NCBI GenBank assembly: GCA_012932865.1 | Contig: SAXG01000010.1 | Span: forward strand, 620,001 to 684,000 | Direction of reading: 5' to 3' | Source of the DNA: Amylostereum areolatum | Taxonomy: Eukaryota; Basidiomycota; Agaricomycetes; Russulales; Stereaceae | Length of the DNA stretch: 64,000 bases | In this document: positions 30,103-41,789 of the stretch, piece after piece | Layout: the number at the start of each line of letters is the position of its first letter | How positions within the stretch are numbered: position 1 is the first letter of the stretch | Made by a program: the position numbers and the translations under genes | Notes under the pieces: model-generated | What the model saw: the letters and a program-made list of their open reading frames with translations, nothing else | What the model was told of the DNA's origin: nothing | Database searches by the model: none

Positions 30103-33100
30103 ATGTCCTCCATCCCTTCGGGCAGCGCCCACAACGACGACGACGACGTCGCCCGTCTTTCTCCCGTTCTCGCTCCTTCCGTCTACAACGCTCGCGCTCC
30201 CCTCCACCGCAGCGTGAGCCACGGCTCCCAGTGGTCTGCCGCCGACACCCCCCAGCACCACAACATTGGGACCTCGTACTCCTCCCAATATTCCGCTCGC
30301 CCGACTTCCCCCAGCCCGCGTCGCCCCTACGCGCCCACGCGTAGCCTGTCCACCGCGTCCCCCCGCTTACGCCCTATGCGAAGTTCCAGCATAAACAGCG
30401 CCGCCCGCCTCGACGACGAGGACGAGGACACAAGCGAAGACGATGGCGGGGATACCCCCGTGCACGAAGATCGCGGAAAAGGTGTCGCTGACGGCGACGA
30501 CGCCGCCGAGGCGGACGACGAAGACGAAGAGGAGGACCCGATCACGCTCAAGGACCGCCAGTCGCTCATCAACGTCGAGCACCCGTTCGGTCTGCCCATC
30601 TGGAAACCCGCCCTCTACAAGAAATCGCGCTCCGTCACCCGCTACGCCGACCAAGCGCTGCATTCCGTCCCCTCTGCCCAGGCCGAGCGTCACCTTCTCC
30701 CCGGCAACCTCCTCTGGACGATCGTATTCGGATGGTGGCTTGCGCTCGTTTGTTTCACCTGTGGCCGCCGTCCTGTGGTTTGTCCCCTCCGGAGGGCGCC
30801 GCTACGCGTCCCTCGTATACGGGCTCGGATGGTACCTCGGATGGCCTTTCGGCAAGTACGTCGAGGGCGATCTGCCAGATGAAGAACTTGATGAAGAACA
30901 CGCGCACGTCGACGGTGCTGCCGACGGTCCCGGCGGCTCGGATAATGATACGGTTCGCGCCGTGTCGCCACAGCACGACACGGACGGCCACCCGCCCGCG
31001 CGCGGTGGCACGACCGTCCTCGCAACCCTGCCCGAACACAACCAATCCGTCTCCTGGTCCTCCGGTCAAAATCCTACGGAAGCAAGTGCTCTCCTCGCGA
31101 GCAAGCTCAAGAAAAACCATCCCTCTCAGCCTCCCACCAAGTCCTATGGCGCAACGCAGAACAACGTCGCCGGCGAGCCGATGAAGATGTCCACTGCGGA
31201 GCACTGGTTGGGGCGCATCTGCTTTTGGCTCGCGCTCGTCACCCTCATCGCGCCGCTGATGTTTATCGTCTGCGTCATCTGCTGGGGCCTCGTCCTCGCG
31301 ATTCCCATGGCCAAGCTCAATTGGGCCCTCCTCAAGCACCTCTTCCAGCACCCCACCAGCATCCGGTTCTGCTCCCCGCCCGACGTCGTGTACGTTTCGT
31401 CGACCACGCAGGGGGAAGACGGGGACGAAAATGGGACATCAGAGACCCACATCGCCGTCAACCGCCCTCGCATCGCCGCCGGCCAGGTTGCGCCGTCGTC
31501 GACCTCGACGGTGCTCCTGTGTATATATCGCGCATTCGGGTTCAAGTACTACAAATACACCGTCGGTGGTGTTAACATTCTCTTCATCAATCTGCTTCCC
31601 CTCGTTTTCTTCGTCATCCTCGATGGATGGTTCCTCTACCCCTGGGTAGAGGCCCGCGAGGAAGCCGGTCCAGCACGTCCCCGCAGTGCTGGCCTTCCTG
31701 GGCTCGCGCATCCTCATCTTCCTCCTCAGTCTGCTGAGCGTGATCCCGCTTTCCTACTTCATCGGCATGGCCGTCGCCTCCATTTCCGCACAATCGTCGA
31801 TCGGCATGGGCGCCGTCATCAACGCCACTTTCGGTTCCATCATCGAGATCCTGTTGTATGCCATCGCCCTTACAGATGGCAAGGGTCGTCTCGTCGAAGG
31901 TTCCATTGTCGGCAGTTTGCTCGCAGGCGTGCTGCTCATGCCTGGAATGAGTATGGTCAGCGGAGCCTTCCGGCGCAAGGAGCAGAAGTTCAATGCGAAG
32001 AGTGCGGGGGTGACGAGCACGATGCTGATCATGGCTATCATCGGTACCCTCACCCCCACGCTTTTCTACCAGACCTACGGAAACGTACGATCACCTCTCT
32101 CCGAAGCCGCCCCTTCCTTGCTGACCCATTCGTATCTGTAGTTCCAGCTCGTCTGCGAAGGCTGCCCCGAGCATGCGTCGCCCAGCAGTGCACAATGGAC
32201 ATGTCAACACTGTTCTTACCAGCACCCGGACCCTATAGAAGATCCATTCTACCAATCGACCGTCAAGACCCTCATGTACTTCTGCGCCGCGATCTTACTC
32301 TTCGTAAGCTTACGAACATTCTCTTAACCGCATACACCGTACTCAATCACTCCCTAGTCTTACATCCTTGGTTTATGGTTCTCTCTGCGTACCCATGCCT
32401 CTCAGATCTGGCAGAACCCCCAACAGCTTCTGCACCCCCAAGAATCCGGCCGCATGTCCATGTACCACAAACTTGTCCCCGCCACCAACGCGATCCCTGG
32501 CTCAGCCCCACGGGGAGGCAGCATTCTCCGTCACAAATCCAGCTTCGCCGGCAGCGAGGCGGAAGCACACCCGTCGCGCAGCGGTACCCCCCTCCCTCAT
32601 TCCCGCTCCCAACAAGCATCCCTCGAGCGACAAGCAGCCGAGAACAGCGGCGCGGCCGCTCCCTCCACCTCACAGCGACGCATATCCTACGCGATACCCA
32701 ATGCCCCCTATGCGCCCATCCTGGAGAGCGTGGACCACGCGATGAAAGACACTGGCCTACGCCCCTCACACCTTCCGGAGAACATGACCACCGACGACTT
32801 CACGCGTGCGATCGCCGTCGCGACCGTTAGCGCGCTCCGTCACCAACAAGTGAACGTCGGCCCCGCGCGCCCGCGCGATGGCGCGGAAGCGGAGGAGGCG
32901 GGCGGACATAGCGGGCACGATGCACCATCCTGGAGCAGAACGACGAGCGCGAGCGTTCTGCTCGGATGCACGGCCTTGTATGCGATTATCGCCGGTATAT
33001 CACTTTCGTTCTTGCACGTCTTACCGTTGCTGACCCGTCGTTCATAGAACTTTTGGTTGATGTCGTCGATGTTGTTCTCGAAGGCTCCGGGATCGACGAA

Positions 33101-33714
33101 AAGTTCCTCGGCATCACGCTCTTCGCCCTCGTCCCCAACACGACCGAGTTCATGAACGCGATGTCCTTCGCTCTGAATGGGAACATCGCCTTGAGGTATG
33201 CCCAAACTCTCCATTGGACCTGTATCGTCGACTAACACCCACCAGTATGGAAATCGGCTCCGCTTATGCTCTACAAGTCTGCTTGTTGCAAATCCCTGCC
33301 ATGGTTGCGTTCTCGGCTTGGTACGACCCCGAACGGATGGGCACCGTAGCTGATACCTTCACGTGCGCCTTTTACTCCCTCCAGACATCCGTTATCTGAT
33401 CGCTCTCTTTTGTCACAGGCTCATCTTCCCTCGTTGGGACGTCATCGTCATTATACTCTCCATCTTCTTGTTGACTTACACCTACATCGAAGCCAAGGCT
33501 AACTATCACCGTGGCAGCATCCTTATCCTGAGGTATGTGCTTCACCGCCTACTTCGACACCCTATTGACGTGCCACAGTTACCTTGTCCTCACGGCCGGG
33601 TTCTTCTTCGCTCCTCACCGCCCTGTCACCGAAGAGGATAGCGTCGTTCTGGGCACGACCTTCGTGCGCACAGTCACAGAGTCAGCGCGGTTGTTCTTCA
33701 CCAAGATGCCCTGA
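30103..33714 (+). CDS. VNX1: Low-affinity vacuolar monovalent cation/H+ antiporter (CaCA superfamily)
   Basis: Exchanges Na+/K+ for protons across the vacuolar membrane in yeast (VNX1 type). A long acidic cytosolic N-terminus is followed by HPFGLPIWKPALYKKSRSVT and many hydrophobic segments. The two CaCA repeat motifs are GMGAVINATFGSIIEILLYA and GITLFALVPNTTEFMNAMSF with NIALSMEIGSAYALQ. A Cys-rich loop (CEGCPEHASPSS, CQHC) lies between. The 3' half has six GT-AG introns (e.g. 32085-32141) that splice cleanly to TGA 33712-33714. In the 5' half two frame changes without introns (about 30745-30755 in a TTT run, and about 31663-31671) break the frame. Each is repaired by one base, so sequence error is more likely than decay. 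Confidence 0.85.
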
Positions 33715-33994
33715 TCTTCTTCTGTCTCTCCGTACTTATATAAATCCTCACCCTCACCTTCGTCAATCATCGCCGCGGAACCCTGTCCATCTCTCAATAA
33801 GGACATTATAGTTATTCATCCTTTCGATATCAGTAACGACACCCTCATGACTCTTCTCTCATTGTTTTCATCCGGGCACGTATTTAACTCACCCCACCTG
33901 GATACCTAGAAATACAAACATAATACAACAAAACTTCTTTGATTTGATCTGCACTGTCGCAGCACCGTCTATACTTATCCTCTCATCCACCTCC

Positions 33995-36900
33995 TCATCC
34001 ATGGAGGCTCCTCAAGGTCTCCAATGTCTGGCGGATGTCCGAGTAACTCTGCGTAAGCTGCTCCGCGTCGCTGTTGCCCTTCTTGATCCGCTTGAACTCC
34101 GGGGACTCTTGCGGGATTGACAAGACTTTTTCAAGAAGGTCGCCGTCGAGGAAGCCGTATGAGAGCGAGTCCCCATCGCTTCGTCTGCGCCGACCCGTGG
34201 GGGTGCGCCATCTGCAAGCCGATTCAGTTCTTGACAGAAACACAGTACCAGTCGAGAACGGCATACTTGGCGTAATCTGTCTCGCGCGTGGACAGAGCAT
34301 TGCCCAAGTTGCGTTGGAGGTTGGACATGTGTAGAGACAAGGCCTGGCCCATATCGACAAGGACACCTATGCGCCCCGTTGCGGTAAAGAATGCTTGCTT
34401 TGCCCGTACATCGAGTCCCGTGGGCGTGTCCGCGGATTGAAGGGAGCCTGTGAGCGCCATCGTTTCAGCGTCATGGATCATCAGCGCAGAGCGTAAGCAT
34501 ACATACCTGGGATGAATTTGTTCACTATGTCATCGAAAAAGATCGAGCCGTCGCGCTCGAGCTTCGTCTTCCCCTCCACAGTCTGGACCGTAAACGAGTG
34601 CAGGTTCATGTCCGCCTGTGAACGTAAGAGTCAGAGATGGCTAAAACCTAGAACGGCGAGGAAGACTCACATCTGCGGCAACAACGGTCTGTTCATCCCA
34701 GCCTCCAAGTGCAACTGGCCACAGAGGTGAATAGTCACGCGCTACATTTTGCAACTTAGGAGTGATGTCCCCGTCCATCTCGCTTTCGACCATCATATCG
34801 AGTACGGCGATGGAGTGGATCGCATCCCCAACGAAAAGGCGTGTACCATGGACTGCGAGAGTGGTCACTAAGTAATTGTGATTCCAGGTCCACATCTTCT
34901 TCAAGCTCCCACCATCGCCGGACTCGAAGTCGTACACCACCACCTACACATGCACGATCAGCCAACGAAGGATGTAATGCAGAGAACATAAGCCTACAGC
35001 CGTATTGACCGCCGCGATGATGAACCCTTGGATGGACGTCAGGGTATACACGCATCCCTTTGTTTGAGTCTCAGCCAGGAGCTGCAAAGGGCCTACGCCA
35101 CCAGGGCTTGGCCGGAATACAAGCAAACGTCCCTCAGACGGTTCGCGTTCGTCAGGCCTGGCGATCATCGTACCCACACAAAAGTATGAGCGCGAATCCG
35201 CGCCTCTGGAGCGGAATGTTTCCAGCGCAGTGACCTCTTCCTCCATCTCACATTGGAAGTCTCCGACCACTGGGGAACCGGTTAAGTGTCAGGGTCAAAC
35301 TTGCAGCCTTACTACTCACCATCGAATGTGTTATCGTCCAGCACCGTGAACGCGCTTGAACTAGTCTCTGGTTCTCCAACTCTTCCCGGAGTTGTCTTCA
35401 AACTCGCCACCGCTATCATGTGTAGCTCTGGGTCGTGTACGACACGACGTGGCGTGTTCAGGCCCATCGGGATCTACACAGCGATTAGAATCACGCTACC
35501 GTAGTCCACAAATATCGAATGCGCTCACCGTGCGTATCTGCATCTTCTCGACATCACGCACGGAGCCAATGACAAGACCTGTTGAAGTCGACAAGGCCAC
35601 GCACGATTTCCAGCCCTCTGTAGTGATAAGGGTGCTCGCCGTCACGCCCTGTGGATTCACCTTGGTCAACTGTGTGCCTAGGGTATCGATAAATCAAATT
35701 CATACCTTGACTGGAACCGGCGAATGTTGCAACGAGCCTGATGCCCACGAAATCACCACCGCACGACTGCCCGTTGCGAATATCGCGTCCTTGTTCCTGA
35801 CCACACACCGCGTAATCGTAACAGGAGCGTTGCCCAAGGAAAATACCCTTCGGTCTGTCAAAAGCGGCATTTTGTCGTCCCCTTCAACTATTGCGTACGA
35901 GACGAGCGAGCCATCTGTGAGGCCGACCAGGAGATAGGGATGGCTCCCTTCGCGACCAATCAGTCCTCTCCCAAAGTTGTGCAGGAAAATCGAGCGCGGG
36001 AGTGCAGGGAGCGTAACGTGCTTCCCAGCTAGTTCGAGCGTGCCGTTGTTCGGGTTGAACTGATAGAGTTGCACTCTGTTCGAGCACCAGAAGCCCACAG
36101 CGAAATATGTCGCAAATGCGTTTGCGGCATTGACGTTGAGGGCATCGACGCTGATCGCAGATATTTCATCCCAACGCTGGCGTTCGAGATTCGTACTTGA
36201 GATGATGTGTGTCAGATGCCGGAGAGTACGAGAAAGGCGCGAGCGTACCCTTCTTCGACGATGCCTCCCTGCTCATTGAATCGTAGGAACATGAGCGCAC
36301 CGCGCGACAGTGCTATCACGAGTTGGCTTGGGTTCAGTGCAGCAGCAACGATTTCACTCTCATTGGGCGGCAACCAATTCGCGAGCTGTGTGTTTGTATC
36401 CAGTACATCGTCATGTTCGACGACCAGAATACGCCTTGGCGTGACTTGCACGATCCAAGGCGAATTTTGATACGATGTTTTCCTCGCTTGGTTGATGACC
36501 CGGTTAGCAATGTTGCGCGCGACCAGAGTCGGTTCGTTGGTAACGAACCCGCCCTGTGCAGACTCGATCCTTTGGACAGTATTGGCCTGTGTAAGGTGGA
36601 GGAGTTGAGAGGTGTGGCCATCGGTCGCGAGTATGTACTTGTCGACCCTGCAGTGCATCGTTAGCCCATGATCAGCTTAACTAACGGAGATGCAACGCAC
36701 TTATCCTCGTAACGGGCACGAAGAGGAAACATGTGCGTGAAGCTGCCCGTGCCCTCCACTAGCGCAAGCTCATTGATATCCGCACCAGTGCGTATAACGC
36801 GCAGGCTGCCTGTGTGTCTTCCACCTGAGGCTGTGATGACATGAGGCTGTGATATATTCATATTGGATTAACCTTTGAGGCAAAAAAGCAAGCTTACATG

Positions 36901-38500
36901 ACCACTGCCATCGGTGTCCGCTAGAGCGGCATCCACGATCGGGGCGATATTGGGCCAAGTTTCTAGCACTTCGATATAACTGCCTTCAGGATTCAATACT
37001 GATCCTGCGCCCGGCTTCGTAGGGATCGTTTCCTTTCCCTTTCCTTTATTGTCCATGAGACTTGACGGTGTTACCGTAGGCACTTCGCTTGGTATAAGTA
37101 GCTTGGGCATTGCCTTCGATGCTACGGCATTGGTGAGGATGCGCACGAGTTGGTGGTCTCCGTAATGCGAGCCGACGAACACGACTTGCGAGGCGATATA
37201 TGCTAAGGTCGACACTGACGAAACCTAAAAGACCGCACAAAAGATATCAACGATGGCATTGGCATCAGGAATGGGAGGGCGTACTTCACCCAAGGGAATA
37301 AGAATGGGACCACGCGTTGGCAGGGCCGTAAGTGACAGCAAAGCGAGCCGTCCATAGCTATCTCCCAACATATATTTGTACCCTTCTTCGTCTGCATGGC
37401 ACCACCTGTGAGAATAGTTAGACAAATATAGATGTTTGAAAGTGGCGCACGCACCCACTCACTTCATGCCACGGCCAGTCCACTGATGCCTTGGGTTTGC
37501 GTCTCTTGGTGTCCTTCCGCTCGTCTTTCTCCTTCTGTTTTGCGTCGTCGGTCCTTTTTGTCCTTAATTTTCCCAGTCGCTCTTTTTTCTTGGCCTTCTT
37601 GGCCTGCCACTCCTGCGACGCCAGTTCGAAGAACATGATTTTGGTTCCACCAACGATGAGAACTCCACCTTCGAACTCGCTTCCTTCGAATGAGAGGGCG
37701 GGGACGGGGATCAGGAACGGTAGCGTGTCTGTAAGGGGGAGCGTGGAAGACGAGAGGCTGGTTGCGGGAAGTATGAGGGATGGTTCGGTCATTATTTCCA
37801 GGCTCTTGATATTCATATCACGGGAGATGAGCTGGCGCTTGTTTTGGTGGTCGAGGTAGAGAAAGGCAAGGGCGTAAGTATCCTCATCCTCGTCGGTTGA
37901 GACGAATGCGAGCGAGATGAGATTGAATTCAGGAATTCTGAACGTCTGTGAGAATCAAAAACAGAGATATAATGACTCCGCAACGCACGTCTGGTCCAGC
38001 TCGTTCGCGTTCGATTTTCCAACAAGACGAACGGCCCTAAGTTTGCCGGAGTAGCAGCTCACGACGGCGATGTCTCCCAGTGGGCTAACGGCCACATCAT
38101 GGAAGAACTCGGACACGCGGGCATTCCGTTCTGTGAGGTTCAAATGGAGATCTCGGTCGAGGGTGTTTGCGCCGGGGTCGTACGAGAGCACGATTAGTTG
38201 AGGTTCAGGATGGTCGGTAAGCAGTAGCAGCCTATCAGGTTTGGACTACATGCTGTTTAGGAGAGAAGTATATACGGTACGATATAAACGTACCTCTCTC
38301 GGCAGGATTTTGAGCGACATAAGTCGCCCCCATATCTCAGTCACGCATTCCTGTCTAAGGCCATCCGGTTGGGCGGAGTAAACGACTAGTCGATCAGAAT
38401 AGCCGACAATGAGATGTCGAAGAGAAGAATCATTTGTGAGATGGCCGGCGACGGAGGCAACGACAGACGAGGACGGATGAAATGTAGTGATGACCTTCAT
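33995..38500 (-). CDS. DDB1: DNA damage-binding protein 1 homologue (CUL4 adaptor)
   Basis: Adaptor of CUL4-type ubiquitin ligases, built of three beta-propellers (MMS1_N and CPSF_A regions). About 14 exons on the minus strand start at Met 38500 with KVITTFHPSSSVVASVAGHL, the usual propeller start. Further landmarks are LGDIAVVSCYSGKLRAVRLV, GYKYMLGDSYGRLALLSL, VVFVGSHYGDHQLVRI, LLVGLTDGSLVSYAI and KGCVYTLTSIQGFIIAAVN, then WNHNYLVTTLAVHGTRLFVG and, near the C-terminus, YGFLDGDLLEKVLSI, ending at TGA 33997-33995. Length and motif order fit full DDB1 rather than the paralogues RSE1 or CFT1. A MULE-like element sits 195 bp upstream of the start codon. Confidence 0.88.
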
Positions 38501-38685
38501 GCTCGCTGTCGACGACGACGAGCAGCAAGCGCCCGGATTGCACGAAGGCAGCGGGCCAGCGGCTGGCAGCGGTCATCTTGGGCGCGTACGTCATCTATGT
38601 AGGGCATCGGGCCGCCATCGACCGTCGCCCGCGCCAGCCCGCGCCGACAGGCCCGACATCGTTTGGCCCCTCTCTCCAACTCTTA

Positions 38686-38694
38686 AGTAGTACC
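38686..38694. repeat. Target-site duplication AGTAGTACC, left copy (MULE-like element)
   Basis: Nine bases, repeated exactly at 39689-39697. Confidence 0.85.
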
Positions 38695-38916
38695 CAGACT
38701 CCTACCCATCAACTCTACTCACGGGTTCCGGCCCCCCACACCCGACTAACCCACCTCCACAGCTCGTAGAGCGACTGGCACATAACGTCCTGACAAAGCA
38801 AGGACCCCGTGGAACCCCTCCCGCCATTCCACCCAATTCGGACGGTCAGCGCGCCTTCCGAGATGCCGGAACGGGTAGTGCCTTCTCGCGAGTTGCTCCC
38901 TCTCGCCGCTCGCGCG
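38695..38916 (+). repeat. Left terminal inverted repeat of the MULE-like element
   Basis: 222 bp, inverted copy at 39467-39688. Confidence 0.9.
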
Positions 38917-39466
38917 TAGCAGAGCGAGTTTTCGTATGTGCTCTCCCTTACGCACTGCCTTGAGTGTATTATATATGTAACAGATTGATACAGCACAAAA
39001 GAAAAGGCTTGGAGTTTCAGTTGTTCAGCCAGTGAGCCAGATGTTTAGCGGGGGCACTGGGCTATTCATTCTGTGGCCGTTGACGGGGGATGCTGCGCTG
39101 TAGCCCTTGCCGTGTTCTTGTGTCGGCGACTCGTTGAATCGTCGGTGACTGTGGCGCGGCCGTGGTCCAATCTCGAGTCTCGACCCGGGATGTACATACA
39201 TTCTCGCGGTCCACCCACTAGAGCCGCACCCACCCCGCATTGTGCGTGGGTGTAACGCACGCGGGTCGGATACGATGTCCACCTGCATTCCGACTTTCCG
39301 AGTGAGGGGTAAGATAGGTAAACTGAATGAGCTACTTGTGAACTGTAGTACTATTTGGGGGGAAACCTGGCTACTCAGACTCTTATCATTTTGGAAACAT
39401 AGTCACAGTATACATAGTTGAATCTAATTGAATAGAAGTACTAGAACTCATGATGCCAACGGCACA

Positions 39467-39688
39467 CGCGCGAGCGGCGAGAGGGAGCAACTCGCGAGAA
39501 GGCACGACCCGTTCCGGCATCTCGGAAGGCGCGCTGACCGTCCGAATTGGGTGGAATGGCGGGAGGGGTTCCACAGGGTCCTTGCTTTGTCAGGACGTTA
39601 TGTGCCAGTCGCTCTACGAGCTGTGGAGGTGGGTTAGTCGGGTGTGGGGGGCCGGAACCCGTGAGTAGAGTTGATGGGTAGGAGTCTG
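39467..39688 (-). repeat. Right terminal inverted repeat of the MULE-like element
   Basis: 222 bp, inverted copy of 38695-38916 with two differences. Confidence 0.9.
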
Positions 39689-39697
39689 AGTAGTACC

Positions 39698-40173
39698 CAG
39701 CATCGTAGGTGTACGGATGGGATAAGTTAGTCTCGGTTCCAGACGTTCTACTCAAACCGGCGACGCGAGGACTCGTAGAACGTCTGGGGCAGTTCGTCAA
39801 TGAAATGCACCTCTGTGACTGCCGTCACAGGAACTGATCTGACTAAGCGCCCCACGTGAGGAAACGCGTTCAAATGCCGTCATCTTGAGAGTGTAAGATA
39901 CCTAAATACTGCTAGAAAACCCAGTCCGCCCTCATCGATCCGTGTTTGTGCATCTCGGAGCTGGTGTAGATCACGATGGACACACTCCGCAACCAAGAGC
40001 TCGTGCTCCACACGGACCCGATCACGGCGCTGCAGCCCTACCTCTCTTCTCTGCAGCTGCGCGACCTCATTCTCCAAGACGAGCACTCGGTCGCACGGCA
40101 ACACCGGCTGTGAGACCAGGTCAAGTGAAAGGGAACACGAGAAATGCGCGAATTCGGAGGAGGTGCAGGGTGG
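39698..40173. other. Intergenic flank of element 2, with a 13-bp perfect hairpin
   Basis: CCAGACGTTCTAC at 39739-39751 and its exact inverse at 39775-39787 form a stem with a 23-bp loop. The following GGGGCAGTTCGTCAA segment has an inverted, diverged partner near 51030-51062, beyond element 2. No gene is supported. Confidence 0.5.
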
Positions 40174-40178
40174 GGATG
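40174..40178. repeat. Target-site duplication GGATG, left copy (element 2)
   Basis: Identical to 50433-50437. Confidence 0.9.
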
Positions 40179-40718
40179 TGTTAAGGACGGTTCTTATCAC
40201 GTGACAAGCGGCTCAGGCTACAGTACTCTTACGCGTGAGAGGTGGGATCAGGTGACCCAGACGTCTCGGTTTATACGAAGGTGAAGGTCAATAAGCGAAG
40301 CAGTAAGTCTTCGCGGAAGACTTAGGCGAGCTTATTAACTTAGTTGGCTTGGGGTTCTCTTTAGCGTTTAGAAGAGGAGGTTCTTATTAGAACAGTCCTG
40401 TATTTACAAAGAGAACGAGCTGAGGAATGGCTCGTTCGATGAGCCTCCTTTTATAAGAAAGGAGGTCGAGTAAATATATGTACATTGAGCGACGGTCGTA
40501 TCAAGTATCTACGGGGATGAGACTGTGGCACCGTCGCGGCTGTGCCGTTGAGACGGTGACGATCTGTGGCACTGTCGTCGGGACGGTGACGATCTGTGGC
40601 ACTGTTGTCGTCGCGTCGTTGAGACGGTTACGAACTGGGCACAGTCGTAATCCGTCGTTTAGCGACGTCCTTCCTAACAAGGTAATGGAAAATGAAGTAC
40701 CTTGGACAAGTTGTAACA
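40179..40718 (-). repeat. LTR of element 2 (3' LTR in element orientation)
   Basis: 540 bp. It contains two 30-bp direct repeats (40551-40580, 40581-40610, unit starting AGACGGTGACGATCTG) and a third partial copy. Partner at 49893-50432. Confidence 0.95.
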
Positions 40719-40951
40719 CTATCCCCCTCTCTAGAATCTACGTCTCGTAGATTCCTGAATTGAAGCGGTTCTAGAGGGATCTCTTGAACATGCTGTCGAT
40801 CGCTCGCTCTTCGCCATTGGAGGAGGAATATTGTTGATGCGAGGAAGGTGAGGATCGTAAGTCCTACGATAATGCTGATGACGGCGAGGAGCCAGCGTGG
40901 AGTAGGTGTATTGAAAATCGCGGGATCGGGCGACTGAGTGGGTTGCATCAT
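40628..40951 (-). CDS. Element 2 accessory ORF5: small predicted single-pass membrane protein
   Basis: 107 codons from Met 40951. A polar N-terminus (QPTQSPDPAIFNTPTP) is followed by one hydrophobic helix of about 26 residues (LLAVISIIVGLTILTFLAST...) flanked by R-W on one side and QWRRASDR on the other. A charged tail then runs across the polypurine tract into the LTR. Position next to the 3' LTR recalls env-like ORFs of some Ty3/gypsy elements, but there is no similarity I can name and no signal peptide. It could also be the last exon of a spliced 3' transcript. Confidence 0.4.
   Translation of the reverse strand: MMQPTQSPDPAIFNTPTPRWLLAVISIIVGLTILTFLASTIFLLQWRRASDRQHVQEIPLEPLQFRNLRDVDSREGDSVTTCPRYFIFHYLVRKDVAKRRITTVPSS
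40719..40731 (-). other. Polypurine tract of element 2
   Basis: On the minus strand AGAGAGGGGGATAG directly precedes the 3' LTR. Confidence 0.75.
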
Positions 40952-41022
40952 GCTTCTGAGTCCTCATGTTTTGATGTTCACTCCTTTTATCCTTATCCGG
41001 AATCAAGCGATAGAATTCCATT

Positions 41023-41556
41023 CTACCGCTTGAGTAACGCCTCTACTACTTTTACGTCCTCCTCGTCTATCGTAGTAGCCCCTAACCGATGTCCTATCCT
41101 CGCCGTCGTCGCGTGATCCGGGCTCTTGAACCGAGGCCCGCGTTTTCGGAAGAGTCCCTTGATGCCGCATCTTCCTTTTGACTCCTGCATGGCTTCTTCG
41201 TCTAGGCTTCTCGGCCTCTTCATGGCGCGAGCAACGTCCGGACGGCTTAAGAGTTCCGTGACTCGTTTGAGATGACGAAGGAGTTCTTCGTCTTGTGGGT
41301 CGGGTGTGGGAGTGCGCGAGAGGACGGGCGAAGGAGGAGGGGTGGTAGGAGGGGTGTAGTCGGTGGTGGAGAGGTTGCGCGAAGAGGAGGTGAGGGTGGA
41401 AGACATTTGGTTGGTGTGGGTGGTGCGAGTGGGTTTGTTTAGACGATGTCTGAGGATGTTGTGGTCTTTGTCGCTTTCCTCTTTATCCTTACGATGCGGA
41501 GGGGCAATGATGTAATCATTGCCAGCAATCGTAAGCGATGATTCGTACATAATCAA
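41023..41556 (-). CDS. Element 2 accessory ORF4: basic, Pro/Ser-rich protein
   Basis: 177 codons from Met 41556; a likelier start is the Met of MSSTLTSSS about 50 residues in. The N-terminal part is Ser/Thr/Pro-rich (TPPTTPPPSPVLSRTPTPDP), then helical (EELLRHLKRVTELLSRPDVA) and basic (CGIKGLFRKRGPRFK). No domain recognised. Lies between ORF3 and ORF5 of the same element. Confidence 0.4.
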   Translation of the reverse strand: MIMYESSLTIAGNDYIIAPPHRKDKEESDKDHNILRHRLNKPTRTTHTNQMSSTLTSSSRNLSTTDYTPPTTPPPSPVLSRTPTPDPQDEELLRHLKRVTELLSRPDVARAMKRPRSLDEEAMQESKGRCGIKGLFRKRGPRFKSPDHATTARIGHRLGATTIDEEDVKVVEALLKR

Positions 41557-41789
41557 AACTGAGTCGTAAGCAGGCGACGCGTCCAGCGCGTCACAGGGAG
41601 AATATCAAGTGTTTCGCCTTCCTCGTAGCGATAGGAACCGGTATAGTAGAGAAGTCCGAGGAAAATATGCGTGCGGATGAGGGCGCAGTCCGTGATCAGT
41701 CCGAGGAGTATCGTAAGGAGAAATCGTAAAGGCGGGATGATGGGAGAAATAGTCCGAGTGTGTATGATGGGTGAAGTCTGTCCGCGCGC

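Larger units (their letters stand above)
38695..39688. mobile_element. MULE-like non-autonomous transposon, 994 bp, with 222-bp terminal inverted repeats
   Basis: The arms 38695-38916 and 39467-39688 are inverted copies with two mismatches that I see, starting CAGACTCCTACCC. They enclose 550 bp of unrelated sequence without a transposase. Perfect 9-bp duplications AGTAGTACC flank it. Long inverted repeats plus 9-bp duplications are the signature of Mutator-like elements. A short open frame repeated in the arms (reading outward) is shared simply because the arms are copies. Confidence 0.8.

Noticed and set aside
31650..31678. A 28-bp intron in VNX1 (GTAGAG...TCCAG)
   Set aside because: Too short for a spliceosomal intron, and homologous sequence appears to lie within it; a 1-nt indel is simpler.
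39450..39668. Conserved protein-coding ORF repeated at 38715-38996 and 39450-39668
   Set aside because: The two are copies only because they lie in the inverted arms of the MULE-like element.
40628..40951. Calling ORF5 of element 2 a retroviral-type envelope protein
   Set aside because: Only one hydrophobic helix is visible, without signal peptide or fusion or cleavage motifs; described as a predicted membrane ORF instead.
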